Positions 26,625 to 35,088 of a stretch of 64,000 nucleotides of DNA are shown one piece after another (positions within the stretch are counted from its first letter, which is position 1; each line of letters begins with the position of its first letter). The notes below the pieces were generated by a model. It made no database searches. It saw only the letters and a list, made by a program, of their open reading frames with translations, and was not told the DNA's origin. The stretch is from Rhizobium sp. C1 (lineage in GTDB: Bacteria > Pseudomonadota > Alphaproteobacteria > Rhizobiales > Rhizobiaceae): NCBI RefSeq assembly GCF_021026335.1, contig NZ_JAJNCY010000001.1, positions 744,001-808,000 of the forward strand, read 5' to 3'. A program made the translations under genes and the position numbers.

Positions 26625-27620
26625 ATGGCTGGCATTGAACATAGGGACGTGAGCGAGGACGAGGCCGGTATGCGGCTCGACCGGTGGTTCAAGGTCCATT
26701 ATCCGGGGCTCGGCTTCGGCGCGCTGCAGAAGCTGCTCCGTTCCGGCCAGATCCGCGTCGATGGCGGCCGGGTGAAGTCCGACACGCGTGTACAGGCCGG
26801 CCAGAAGGTGCGAATCCCGCCGATGGATATCGACGCCAAGGGCGAGGAGCGCACGGGCGCGCCTTCAGGCAAGGAACTCAAGCATTCCGGCGATGCCGAG
26901 CTTCTGTCGCGCATGCTGCTGCATGAAGACGACAAGGTTTTCGTGCTCAACAAGCCCGCCGGCCTTGCCGTTCAGGGCGGTTCAGGCCTCACGCGCCATA
27001 TCGACAAGATGCTCGAAGCGTGGACCAGCAAGAAGGGCGAAAAGCCGCGCCTCGTTCACCGGCTCGACCGCGACACGTCCGGTGTTCTGGTCGTTGCCCG
27101 CACCCGCGGCGCGGCGCAGAAGCTCACCGCCGCTTTTCGCGAACGCGACACCAAGAAGACCTATTGGGCGCTGGTGAGCGGCGTGCCGCGCCAGCGCGAG
27201 GGTCGTATTTCGACCTGGCTGGTCAAGGAAGAGACACCCGACGGTGACCGCATGCGCGTCACCAAGCATGGCGAGGACGGTGCCGACCATGCCGTCTCCT
27301 ATTACCGCGTGCTCGAACAGGCGGCGCAGAACCTCGCCTGGCTGGAGATGGAGCCCTATACGGGCCGTACGCACCAGTTGCGCGTTCATGCCGCCCATAT
27401 CGGGCATCCGATCATCGGCGACCCGAAATATTTCCAGGCCGATCTCAACTGGACCTTCCCTGGCGGCGTCCAGAACCGGCTGCATCTTCATGCCCGCCAT
27501 ATCGACATTCCGCATCCCTCCGGCGGTCGCCTGAAAGTCACTGCGCCGCTGTCGCCCCATATGGTGCAGACGTGGAACCTGTTGGGCTTCGACCAGAACG
27601 GGCCGGACTACGACGAATGA
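26625..27620 (+). CDS. RluA/RluC-family 23S rRNA pseudouridine synthase
   Basis: The 331-residue protein has an N-terminal S4 RNA-binding domain (DEAGMRLDRWFKVHYPGLGFGALQKLLRSGQIRV) and the catalytic domain with HRLDRDTSGVLVVAR, whose Asp is the nucleophile, and GRTHQLRVHAAHIGHPIIGD. This fits RluC, which modifies 23S rRNA positions 955, 2504 and 2580 in E. coli. Target sites here are not tested. ATG 26625 matches the S4 start. Its stop overlaps the next start (ATGA at 27617-27620). Confidence 0.9.
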   Translation: MAGIEHRDVSEDEAGMRLDRWFKVHYPGLGFGALQKLLRSGQIRVDGGRVKSDTRVQAGQKVRIPPMDIDAKGEERTGAPSGKELKHSGDAELLSRMLLHEDDKVFVLNKPAGLAVQGGSGLTRHIDKMLEAWTSKKGEKPRLVHRLDRDTSGVLVVARTRGAAQKLTAAFRERDTKKTYWALVSGVPRQREGRISTWLVKEETPDGDRMRVTKHGEDGADHAVSYYRVLEQAAQNLAWLEMEPYTGRTHQLRVHAAHIGHPIIGDPKYFQADLNWTFPGGVQNRLHLHARHIDIPHPSGGRLKVTAPLSPHMVQTWNLLGFDQNGPDYDE

Positions 27621-28282
27621 AACTCGTTCTCTTCGATTGCGACGGGACGCTGGTCGACAGCGCGCATCTGATCCATGAGGTCATGGTGCGCACCTTCCGG
27701 CATTTCGAGCTGGACGAGCCGGAGGCCGCAGCCACGCATTCGATCATCGGTCTGACGCTGGACAGCGCGATTGCTCGCATGCGCGGGCTTGACGTGGTGG
27801 ACGCACAGGCGACGGCCATGATGGCGCATTACAAGTCGATCTTCGCGGCCACACGGCTGGAGGCCGGCTTTCAGGAGCCGCTGTTTCCGGGCATTGCCGG
27901 CGTGATGGCCGAACTCTCACGGCAAGACGATCTGATCCTGGGAGCCGTCACCGGCAAGTCGCGGCGCGGCTTGAGCATGGTCTGCGAAACGCATGGCTGG
28001 ACGGAGACGTTTTTCGTCACCCGTACCGCAGACGACTGCCCCTCCAAGCCGCATCCGGCCATGGTGCTGGAATGCTGCGACACGACTGGAATTTCGCCCA
28101 CCGACACCATTGTCATCGGCGACAGCATTTACGATATGGAGATGGCGAGGGCGGCGGGCGCGCATGCGCTCGGTGTTTCCTGGGGCTATGGCGCGATTGA
28201 CGATCTGAGGCGCGCCGGCGCTGACCGGATCGCCGAGGCCGCCACCGACATTCCCTTGCTCATCCGTCAATTCAGACCCTAG
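27617..28282 (+). CDS. HAD-family hydrolase (phosphoglycolate phosphatase-like)
   Basis: The 221-residue protein has HAD motif I DCDGTLVDS at 7-15, a helical cap, motif II in AVTGKSRRGL, and motif III/IV in PSKPHPAMVLE and VIGDSIYDMEMARAAG. These match the phosphoglycolate phosphatase branch. The start codon overlaps the pseudouridine synthase stop (ATGA), so the two are translationally coupled. In other alphaproteobacteria the rluC-HAD-ATP12 order is also common. Substrate unknown. Confidence 0.85.
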   Translation: MKLVLFDCDGTLVDSAHLIHEVMVRTFRHFELDEPEAAATHSIIGLTLDSAIARMRGLDVVDAQATAMMAHYKSIFAATRLEAGFQEPLFPGIAGVMAELSRQDDLILGAVTGKSRRGLSMVCETHGWTETFFVTRTADDCPSKPHPAMVLECCDTTGISPTDTIVIGDSIYDMEMARAAGAHALGVSWGYGAIDDLRRAGADRIAEAATDIPLLIRQFRP

Positions 28283-28300
28283 AGTCTGCTTGTTTTCACG

Positions 28301-28345
28301 CAGTCCGGACGCAAAACACTAAAGCACTTTTGCCGGGCATGCTCT
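28301..28345 (+). repeat. Dispersed intergenic repeat, copy 1
   Basis: The copy reads as CCGGACGCAAAAC ... GCACTTTTGCCGGGCATGCTCT. The same short unit recurs near 34200, 42274 and, inverted, 50356. This resembles a known style of short palindromic repeats in rhizobial intergenic regions. It lies between the HAD and ATP12 genes. Confidence 0.6.
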
Positions 28346-28361
28346 AATCGGGTAACAAACC

Positions 28362-29147
28362 ATGCGCGATATCCTGACCGACCTCAACGATGCGTTTCTG
28401 TCCGATCCGGACCCTGTGCGCCGTGCACAGATCCAGATGAAGACACCGCTGCCGAAGCGCTTCTATGACGCAGTGAGCGTGGGCGAAGACGGCGAGGGCG
28501 GTTTCTCGGTTCTGCTCGACGGCAAGACGGTGCGTACGCCTTCCAAGGCGAAGCTTTCCGTGCCGACCCAGGCCGCTGCCGACATGGTCGCGGCTGAATG
28601 GGCCGCGCAGAAAGATGTGATCAGCCCGCTGACGATGCCGGTGACTCGACTGGTCAATACGGTTCTCGACGGCGTCGCGGTCGATCCGCAGGCGGTCTTC
28701 GAGGATATCTTGCGCTACTCCTCCAGCGACCTTCTCTGCTATCGCGCGGATGCGCCGCAGAAGCTCGTCGATCTTCAGGCCGATGGCTGGGATCCGATCC
28801 TCGGCTGGGCCTCCGAACGGCTTGGCGCGCGCTTCATCCTCGCAGAGGGTGTCATGCATCAGGAACAGCCGCGCGAGGCGATCGCCGCCTTTGGCGCGGG
28901 CCTGAAACGCCACGACGACGCCTTCCGGCTCGCCTGTCTCCATACAGTGACTACGCTGACCGGCTCGGCGCTTCTGGCGTTGGCCTTTGCCGAACAGGTT
29001 GCCGATGCCGACGAGGTCTGGCGGCTTGCGCATATCGACGAGGACTGGCAGATCAGCCAGTGGGGCGACGACGAGGAAGCCATCCGCCGCCGCGCCGCGC
29101 GCAAGGTCGATCTGGATGCAGCTTGCGGATTGTTCAAGGCCCTTTAA
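28362..29147 (+). CDS. ATP12-family F1-ATPase assembly chaperone
   Basis: The 261-residue protein belongs to the ATP12 family, which in mitochondria binds the F1 alpha subunit before assembly. Conserved features include RFYDAVSVG, LLDGKTVRTP, AAEWAAQKDVISPLTMPVTRL and RYSSSDLLCYRAD. Alphaproteobacteria, unlike most bacteria, carry this gene. The role in ATP synthase assembly is inferred from the mitochondrial homologue. It follows the HAD gene by 79 bases, with a dispersed repeat between them. Confidence 0.88.
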   Translation: MRDILTDLNDAFLSDPDPVRRAQIQMKTPLPKRFYDAVSVGEDGEGGFSVLLDGKTVRTPSKAKLSVPTQAAADMVAAEWAAQKDVISPLTMPVTRLVNTVLDGVAVDPQAVFEDILRYSSSDLLCYRADAPQKLVDLQADGWDPILGWASERLGARFILAEGVMHQEQPREAIAAFGAGLKRHDDAFRLACLHTVTTLTGSALLALAFAEQVADADEVWRLAHIDEDWQISQWGDDEEAIRRRAARKVDLDAACGLFKAL

Positions 29148-29280
29148 GGTCGAGGTCCGAAACTGTGGATGGCGCGGTGGATAACCTCCGCGTCCTGTTC
29201 TTTTTCCCTTTCGCCCCATTTAGGGTAAACTGTCTGCTAATAATTATCGTGTCCGGCAGACAAGTTGAACGGGGATGAAA

Positions 29281-30252
29281 ATGGCTCAGCCAAATGTAGC
29301 GCGTGAACCGTCTATGGAAGAGATCCTGGCGTCCATCCGCCGGATCATCGAGAACAATGATCCGGTCGAAAGCGTTGATAATGTTTCTTATTCCGCTCAG
29401 GCTCCGAGCGCTCCGGAGACGATCGAACTGACGATCGATGAAGACATCGCGCTGATGGCAGCTGGTGCCGATTTCACGCCGGCGCGCGTTGCCCCGGTTC
29501 AGGCGACCGAATCAGTTTCAGCACCCCGTGCGCCCGAGAAGGCCGAACAGCCGGCTGCGCGCCCCATGTCTCTCGCCGATGTTGCCGCCCGCGTGAAGGC
29601 TGCCTCCGAGCGCCGCCAGCCGGCCGCTCCGGCCAATGACACCGAGCGTCAGGCACAGGCGGCGGCTCCGGCCCCGGCTGTTAAGTCTCAACCCGTTCTG
29701 TCTCACCCCGTCGAAGCACAGCCGGTTCAGGCCGAATTTGTTCAAGACCAGACGGCGGCGAGCCCGGTCATCACCCAACAGCGCTATGAGCAGCCCGTCG
29801 ATGCCTTTGCGGATGTTTCCGCGACTGCGACTGCGGCCACGGCGTCGCAAAATACTTTCTTTTCCGAAGTGCAGGCACCGGCCTCGACCTACGAAACCGA
29901 GGAGAGCGCCATGAACCGTTTCGACATGATGGACGAAACCGTTGAGCCCGTTGTCGAGGCAGACGACGAGGTGTCGCTCGATCCGATCGAGCGTTTCGCG
30001 GCACAGATCGGCAACGAGATTGCCGCTGCCGTTCCGGCCCAGTTGCTGTCGCCGGTGACGGAAGAGAAGGTTTCGCGGTCGTTTGAAGAGCTCGCCGATG
30101 CGCTTGGCGGTTCGAAGCGTTCGCTTGACGAGATTGCGGAAGAGATGCTGAAGCCGATGCTTCAGGAATGGCTCGACGACAATCTGCCGATGATGGTCGA
30201 GCGGCTTGTCCGAGAGGAAATCGAGCGCGTAGCGCGCGGCCCGCGCCGTTAA
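29281..30252 (+). CDS. popZ: PopZ-family polar organising protein (DUF2497)
   Basis: The 323-residue protein has the short N-terminal helix PSMEEILASIRRIIENND, which binds client proteins in PopZ, a long Pro/Ala/Glu-rich linker (about 40-225), and the C-terminal oligomerisation helices (RSFEELADALGGSKRSLDEIAEEMLKPML ... LPMMVERLVREEIERV). PopZ forms a polar matrix that tethers chromosome origins; in Agrobacterium it marks the growth pole. GGGG lies before 29275, leaving six bases before ATG 29281, so I start there. Confidence 0.88.
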   Translation: MAQPNVAREPSMEEILASIRRIIENNDPVESVDNVSYSAQAPSAPETIELTIDEDIALMAAGADFTPARVAPVQATESVSAPRAPEKAEQPAARPMSLADVAARVKAASERRQPAAPANDTERQAQAAAPAPAVKSQPVLSHPVEAQPVQAEFVQDQTAASPVITQQRYEQPVDAFADVSATATAATASQNTFFSEVQAPASTYETEESAMNRFDMMDETVEPVVEADDEVSLDPIERFAAQIGNEIAAAVPAQLLSPVTEEKVSRSFEELADALGGSKRSLDEIAEEMLKPMLQEWLDDNLPMMVERLVREEIERVARGPRR

Positions 30253-30279
30253 TATACGGCATTATGCGAGATAGAGAGA

Positions 30280-31248
30280 TCAGCGCAGCAGGACATCCTG
30301 CATGCGCTTGATTTCGCTGATCTTAACCTTGGCTTCCTGATAGCCGCGGTCGATGGCTTCGCCGGCGCGGTGGAACTCCGACAGCCCGATATCGGCAAGC
30401 CGAGGATGCAACGACAGGTCCGGCGGATCGCCGGCGAGCCGTGCCCGCGAAATGCGATCCTGGATGATGTTGAAGGCCTCGACCATGACGGATGTTACGC
30501 CATGCCGGCGTTCGTTGTCCGGCTTCGACTGGGTGTCGCGATAGGTCGTGGGCTGATGCGCGGCGGTGTGCTTGATGACGGCCGAACGTCCGTAGAGGTC
30601 GTAATGCAGATTGACCGCCACGACGAGCTGCTGTTCGTAGGCGCGGCAGACGGAGACCGGCACCGGATTGACCAGCGCGCCATCGACCAGCGCGCGTCCG
30701 TTGCACACGATGGGCTCGAAGATGCCGGGTAGCGCATAAGATGCGCGAAGGCCGGTGATCAGCGAGCCGGAATGCATCCACACTTCATGGCCGGTTTTCA
30801 GTTCGGTGGCGACAGCCACAAAGGGGCGGTCGAGGTCTTCGATGTCGAGACCTTCGAGATGTTCCTGCATCCGCTTTGTCAGCCGCAGCCCGCCGAGCAG
30901 GCCGCCGCCGCCGATGGTGAAGTCGAGAAAGGCGGCGATGCGGCGCATGGTCAGCGAGCGGGCGAAGCTTTCGAGCTCATCGAGCTTGCCGGCCAGATAG
31001 CAGCCGCCGACCAGAGCGCCGATCGAGGTGCCGGCGACCATGCCGATCTTGATACCTTCTTCGTCCAGCGCTCTGAGGACACCGATATGAGCCCAGCCAC
31101 GCGCTGCACCGCCACCGAGGGCGAGCGCAATGCGCGGTTCCGGTCGTTTGGGTTGAGGGATGAGGGGGTGCGAGGGGATGTCAGGAGTCAGGGCCTTGTC
31201 GGCCTGCAACTGGTTTGCATTGTCGCGTTTCAAACTCCAGTTCAGCAT
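30280..31248 (-). CDS. Patatin-like phospholipase
   Basis: The 322-residue protein shows the patatin motifs: the oxyanion loop ALGGGAARGWAHIG, the nucleophile GTSIG and the catalytic aspartate in VDGALVNP. Such proteins are Ser/Asp-dyad acyl hydrolases, as in the rssA family. ATG 31248 has GGGGAG at short spacing. It is on the same strand and downstream of hisI, about 110 bases away; the folE-hisI-patatin order looks conserved in rhizobia, though I am recalling this and cannot check it. Confidence 0.87.
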   Translation of the reverse strand: MLNWSLKRDNANQLQADKALTPDIPSHPLIPQPKRPEPRIALALGGGAARGWAHIGVLRALDEEGIKIGMVAGTSIGALVGGCYLAGKLDELESFARSLTMRRIAAFLDFTIGGGGLLGGLRLTKRMQEHLEGLDIEDLDRPFVAVATELKTGHEVWMHSGSLITGLRASYALPGIFEPIVCNGRALVDGALVNPVPVSVCRAYEQQLVVAVNLHYDLYGRSAVIKHTAAHQPTTYRDTQSKPDNERRHGVTSVMVEAFNIIQDRISRARLAGDPPDLSLHPRLADIGLSEFHRAGEAIDRGYQEAKVKISEIKRMQDVLLR

Positions 31249-31357
31249 GATACTCCCCATACAGCGCTGAACGTTCACCGTTCCATCACATTAGGCGCGC
31301 GCAGGACTTTCCAAACCGTAAACGCGGGAGTTGCCTGTATCGTTTCAAGGCATATGC

Positions 31358-31810
31358 CTAATTTTTGATATAGACGTCTTCCGGGTCGAAATGGCGATGA
31401 TGATCGGTGATTTCAACCACCGCCCGGCCGTCTTCGGTCCTTGCGACCCGGTAGAAGCACGAACGCCGGCCGGTGTGGCAGGTGGCGTCATGCCCTGCGA
31501 CTTCGACCTTGAGCCAGACGGCGTCCTGATCGCAATCGGTGCGCAATTCCTTGACCGTCTGGAGATTGCCAGAGGTCTCGCCCTTTTTCCAAATCATGTT
31601 TCGCGAGCGGCTGAAATAATGCGCGATCCCGGTCTCGAGCGTCAGCGCCAGCGCCTCGTCGTTCATATGCGCGACCATCAGCAGTTCGCCGTCGCGCGCA
31701 TCCGTCACGACGGCCGTGATCAGGCCGTCGCGGTCGAATTTGGGGGTGAAGGCGCCAGCGCCTTCAAGTTCCGCCTTGTTGGAAGGTGGCGGAGAGAATG
31801 TGAGGGACAT
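31358..31810 (-). CDS. hisI: Phosphoribosyl-AMP cyclohydrolase
   Basis: The enzyme hydrolyses PR-AMP in histidine biosynthesis. The 150-residue protein has [41 protein letters not shown] and [10 protein letters not shown], with the zinc ligands C/C in the last two. It is a stand-alone HisI domain without a fused HisE domain. It starts five bases after the folE stop, so the two are an operon. Length is usual for the family. Confidence 0.92.
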   Translation of the reverse strand: MSLTFSPPPSNKAELEGAGAFTPKFDRDGLITAVVTDARDGELLMVAHMNDEALALTLETGIAHYFSRSRNMIWKKGETSGNLQTVKELRTDCDQDAVWLKVEVAGHDATCHTGRRSCFYRVARTEDGRAVVEITDHHRHFDPEDVYIKN

Positions 31811-31815
31811 GGACC

Positions 31816-32433
31816 TTACTTCCGGCCGTAGAGCATGGTCATGAAGCGGGCCTGGAGGGCCGCATCGGTCTTGAAATCGCCAGTGAAGGTCGTGGTCAGC
31901 GTCGTCGAGCCCTGCTTCTTGATGCCGCGCATGGACATGCACATGTGCTCGGCGTCGATCATGACGGCCACGCCCTTCGGTGCCAGCGTCGTGTCGATGG
32001 CGGAGGCGATCTGCGCCGTCATCGATTCCTGCGTCTGCAGGCGGCGGGCGAAGATGTCGACCACGCGGGCGACCTTGGAGAGGCCGAGCACCCGGCCGTC
32101 CGGCATATAGGCGACATGCGCCTTGCCGATGATCGGCACCATATGGTGTTCGCAATGCGAGAAGAACGGAATGTCGGCGACGAGCACCATGTCGTCATAG
32201 CCGGCCACTTCCTCGAAGGTGCGGCCCAGAACCTCGACCGGATCCTCGTCATAGCCGCCGAAGAGTTCCTTGTAGGCCTTGGCGACGCGCTTCGGCGTGT
32301 CGAGCAGGCCTTCGCGGGACGGGTCTTCGCCGGCCCAGGCGAGCAGGGTGCGGACTGCCTCTTCGGCGTCCTTCTGGCTCGGGCGATTGGCTTCGGTGTT
32401 GGCGGAACCGATCCGTGTTACAACTGCGTCCAT
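31816..32433 (-). CDS. folE: GTP cyclohydrolase I
   Basis: FolE converts GTP to dihydroneopterin triphosphate at the head of folate synthesis. The 205-residue protein has [13 protein letters not shown] (zinc ligands Cys and His), [16 protein letters not shown], and the third zinc ligand in EHMCMSMRG. The start at 32433 has AGGAGG. It is upstream of hisI in the same operon. Confidence 0.93.
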   Translation of the reverse strand: MDAVVTRIGSANTEANRPSQKDAEEAVRTLLAWAGEDPSREGLLDTPKRVAKAYKELFGGYDEDPVEVLGRTFEEVAGYDDMVLVADIPFFSHCEHHMVPIIGKAHVAYMPDGRVLGLSKVARVVDIFARRLQTQESMTAQIASAIDTTLAPKGVAVMIDAEHMCMSMRGIKKQGSTTLTTTFTGDFKTDAALQARFMTMLYGRK

Positions 32434-32860
32434 TCTGGCCTCCTGACCTGCCTCGGCGCGAGCACAGGCCGTTTTGGTTCGGACCGCCAGACCGGCACGC
32501 AGAACCTTCCTTGGAAAGGCTCTCGACGCCATGGCGGGCTCCGGGGCTTTCGATCCGCGTTCAAGGCGCGGTCTCCGGCACGGTTTCCCATACTAACGGA
32601 AATGTTCCCTAAAAAAGAGAACGCATCCGCCAAACTCTGATCCATTTACGCACGAAGATTTCAAACGGATGTGTACGTTCGAAAAATTCGCCGTAAAAAA
32701 CCGGAGAGAAAAGGCGCTGTTTTGCAGCTTGCAAAACGCGCCTCCATCCACGACATAAGATATAGTAAGTTTGCACCTTTAGGAAAGAGGCAAACAGCGA
32801 ACGCATTGTCAGCTTGCGACAGTATTCTGCCGCGCCCGACATTTCATCCGGTTCAAGGCC
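32434..32860. other. Divergent intergenic region, no gene seen
   Basis: 427 bases between folE and the IscU-like gene. A locally AT-rich part at about 32600-32780 probably holds promoters. Short frames exist on both strands but none looks protein-like. Confidence 0.5.
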
Positions 32861-33307
32861 ATGATCGACGACATCTACAATGCCCGCATTCTCGAATTCG
32901 CCGGCAACATTCCGCGCCTCGGCAGCCTGGAGGACGCGGATGCGAGCGCGATGGCGCATTCCAAGCTCTGCGGCTCCAAGGTGCGCGTCTTCCTCAAGGT
33001 CGCGGATGGCAAGGTCGCCGATTTCGCCCATGACGTGAAGGCCTGCGCGCTCGGCCAGGCCTCGTCCTCCATCATGGCCCGACACGTCATAGGTGCTACG
33101 GCCGACGAGTTGCGCCAGGCCAAGACCGACATGCTCGCCATGCTGAAGGCGGACGGCGAGGGGCCTTCGGGCCGCTTCGAGGACATGCGCTATCTGAAGC
33201 CCGTCAAGGACTACAAGGCCCGCCACGCCTCCACCATGCTCACTTTCGACGCCGTCTGTGACTGTCTCGACCAGATCGAGGCGGGGGCGAAGGTCGCGGC
33301 GGGGTGA
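32861..33307 (+). CDS. IscU/NifU-like iron-sulfur cluster scaffold protein
   Basis: The 148-residue protein has the IscU/NifU N-terminal fold with three cysteines in expected places: CGSKV, KACALGQASSS and the late VCDCLDQIE. It lacks the classic aspartate near the first Cys, so it belongs to the alphaproteobacterial IscU-like group found beside yidD. Scaffold function is likely but not certain. The upstream 420 bases from folE hold no gene. yidD follows after 9 bases. Confidence 0.8.
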   Translation: MIDDIYNARILEFAGNIPRLGSLEDADASAMAHSKLCGSKVRVFLKVADGKVADFAHDVKACALGQASSSIMARHVIGATADELRQAKTDMLAMLKADGEGPSGRFEDMRYLKPVKDYKARHASTMLTFDAVCDCLDQIEAGAKVAAG

Positions 33308-33316
33308 GGGCTCTCC

Positions 33317-33658
33317 TTGTGCGCTGACCACCACCATCCCCATTCCCGCAACTGGCAGGGTGCGTTTCCGAAGACGCCCGGGCGGCTTCTCGGCCTCACG
33401 CTGATCCGTGCCTATCAGCTCACGCTCTCCTCCCTTATCGGCCAGTCCTGCCGCCATTCGCCGACCTGTTCGGAATATGGCTATGAGGCGGTGGCGCGGC
33501 ATGGGCTGTGGAAAGGGTCGTTCATGGCGCTGTTCCGCTTCATGCGCTGCGGACCGGGCGGCACCTGGGGGTATGATCCGGTGCCGGAGGTGCTGGAACG
33601 GCGGTTTGTCTGGTGGGCGCCGTGGCGGCTCTGGGGCGTTTCGCGGCCGGAGCATTGA
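33317..33658 (+). CDS. yidD: Membrane protein insertion efficiency factor YidD
   Basis: The 113-residue protein has the YidD core LTLIRAYQLTLSSLIGQSCRHSPTCSEYGYEAVARHGLWKG with the three conserved cysteines, and a GGTWGYDPVP tail. YidD helps the insertase YidC at the inner membrane. No in-frame ATG precedes the core. The TTG at 33317, with GGTGAGGG seven bases before, is the most likely start and lies nine bases after the IscU-like stop. Confidence 0.88.
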   Translation: MCADHHHPHSRNWQGAFPKTPGRLLGLTLIRAYQLTLSSLIGQSCRHSPTCSEYGYEAVARHGLWKGSFMALFRFMRCGPGGTWGYDPVPEVLERRFVWWAPWRLWGVSRPEH

Positions 33659-33688
33659 GGCGCTGCAGGGGGTCTGCCGCCCTCGACC

Positions 33689-34168
33689 TCACTTCCGCTT
33701 CTTCCAAAGCCACCAGCGAAACTGTGCCTCTTTCTTGGCCTTCTCCGCCGCTGCTTTCTCTGCCGCCTCTGTGGCCAGTCGCGCCCGGCGGAAGCTGTCG
33801 CTCGCCGCGAGAAATGCCTGCAGAAAGACTTCGTCGTCCGCATCGGCTCCGACCTCCTCGGCCTTTGCATTGATGGCCTCAACCGACTTCTGGATGAGAC
33901 GGACGGCATCGACGTTACGGATGCAGGCCGGGTAGAGCTTGATCGGCTCGGCACAGTAGTCTGCGGCGGGCGTGAAGGAAACGCAGGCATGGCGACGGCG
34001 GCAGCGCAATTTAGGGCAATGGTCGGGCAGGCCCAAGGCGTCCGCCGTCTGCTGATAGAACCAGCGGTTTAGAAACATTGCCTCGATCGTCTCGTCGTCG
34101 ACCTCAAGCGGACGGATCCATCCGCGCCGCATGATGTCCGGCATGATCTTTCTCTTTCGCCTTGCCAT
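33689..34168 (-). CDS. Hypothetical protein with Cys/His cluster
   Basis: 159 residues from ATG 34168 (MARRKRKIMPDIMRRGWIRPL). A central CPKLRCRRRHACVSFTPAADYCAEPIKLYPACIR region has several cysteines and a His that could bind a metal. The C-terminus is a charged Ala/Lys-rich helix, likely coiled-coil. The longer open frame upstream overlaps repeat DNA and is not used. I do not recognise a family. It is convergent with yidD. Confidence 0.55.
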   Translation of the reverse strand: MARRKRKIMPDIMRRGWIRPLEVDDETIEAMFLNRWFYQQTADALGLPDHCPKLRCRRRHACVSFTPAADYCAEPIKLYPACIRNVDAVRLIQKSVEAINAKAEEVGADADDEVFLQAFLAASDSFRRARLATEAAEKAAAEKAKKEAQFRWWLWKKRK

Positions 34169-34199
34169 CGCGTCCCTGCCTTCCTGACCTTGTTTTGAC

Positions 34200-34246
34200 G
34201 CATGTCCGGACGGAAAACCGGTTCCCACTTTTCCTCGACATGCTCT
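34200..34246 (+). repeat. Dispersed intergenic repeat, copy 2
   Basis: GTCCGGACGGAAAACCGG ... CACTTTTCCTCGACATGCTCT matches the unit at 28301-28345 in order and spacing. Confidence 0.6.
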
Positions 34247-34372
34247 TGGGGCGCAACGGTACGCCCCGGAAAACCTGTTTCCGAGTTCCACTCCGGTTCT
34301 GCCGCTCTTGCCCCTGTCTCGGGCCAAAAACTTCCGGAGAGCCACGCTGACGCGCCGCCCTGATTGGGTAGA

Positions 34373-34612
34373 TAAAAACGGCGGCCCGCCAGCGCGGCCC
34401 GTCGAGATTGCCAAGGGGAGCCTCATCCGACTCCAGTCCTCAAGCGCGGGCCGCCTCGCTAAACCGCCTGCGGAGGCAGACGGGTTCTCTGGCGCAGCCA
34501 GGCCGCCGAGCTATTCGCAGCCCATCGGGGGAGTCGTTTCGGTGAGGTTGTTAGGCTCACCGCCGCCCGCGCCCCCTGATGACATTCACCGCACGTTACG
34601 ATGGACGTCATC
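34373..34612 (-). ncRNA. Candidate structured RNA, family not assigned
   Basis: This GC-rich block has many nested complementary arms and no coding frame. Read on the minus strand, GGCGGCCCGC-type arms at 34455-34446 and 34389-34380 form a perfect 10-bp pair closing a 56-base domain, followed at once by a TTTTT run at 34378-34374. Further hairpins are GGTGAG/CTCACC (34540-34561), CTGGC/GCCAG (34489-34501), CGACTCC with GGAGTCG (long range), and an outer GATGAC/GTCATC (34578-34612). The size, about 200-240 bases, would fit a 6S-like or other housekeeping RNA. I looked for the tmRNA tag frame, the RNase P P4 core and the SRP loop and found none, so I leave the family open. Confidence 0.4.
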
Positions 34613-34764
34613 AAGCTCTCCTCCCGCCTGAACCAGTCGTCGCCGGCCCATCCGGTGACGGGAGGGGTTTAGGATAAGGGAGGTTGGGGAGGGCGGGGAA
34701 ATTGTGGGATGAAATTTTTTCTCGGGCATTCAGATGAGGCAACCGCGGCACCACATTCAACGCC

Positions 34765-34954
34765 GTCATGGTCGGGCCTGTCCCGACCATCTGCTGACGA
34801 AGCCAAGCAATTGACGGAGCAGCAGAATCTCCTCCGTAGCAGATCCTCGGGACAGGCCCGAGGATGACGGAGGAGAGGTTGCGGCTCAGCCTCTCCGCTT
34901 GTGGGAGAGGAAGCGATTTCAACATCTTAGCTTCAGCTAAGTGTTAGAAATCGC
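34765..34954. repeat. Composite palindromic repeat element flanking the GHKL gene
   Basis: The arms at 34765-34794 and 34839-34868 are inverted copies, each itself a hairpin (CGGGCCTGTCCCG core). The few differences are compensatory (GG/CC against CC/GG). An ACGGAG/CTCCGT stem lies between them. A second palindrome at 34913-34954 pairs GCGATTTC with GAAATCGC around CTTAGCT-TC-AGCTAAG. Together these look like a mosaic of rhizobial intergenic repeats. Confidence 0.7.
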
Positions 34955-35088
34955 AGGTGAGGGGGCAGATTTCGTCCCCTATCAAAGCTCCATGCAACTT
35001 AGATTTGTTTTTGCGCTTGTCTTTTTACGTGAGTTGTTTCTCATAATGTATTCGGAATCGTGTAGCTAATACTCACAGGGCGGACCAC

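Larger units (their letters stand above)
34169..35088. other. 920-bp non-coding region between conserved genes and the GHKL-nuclease gene
   Basis: No ORF with protein-like sequence is present. It holds, in order, a dispersed repeat copy (34200-34246), a highly structured GC-rich block (34373-34612, listed as candidate ncRNA), a composite palindromic repeat (34765-34954), and from about 34980 an AT-rich promoter-like stretch leading into the GHKL gene. Confidence 0.7.

Noticed and set aside
34373-34612. tmRNA, RNase P RNA or SRP RNA
   Set aside because: No tag-peptide frame of the A-N-D-N type, no RNase P P4 core and no SRP tetraloop region could be found on either strand.
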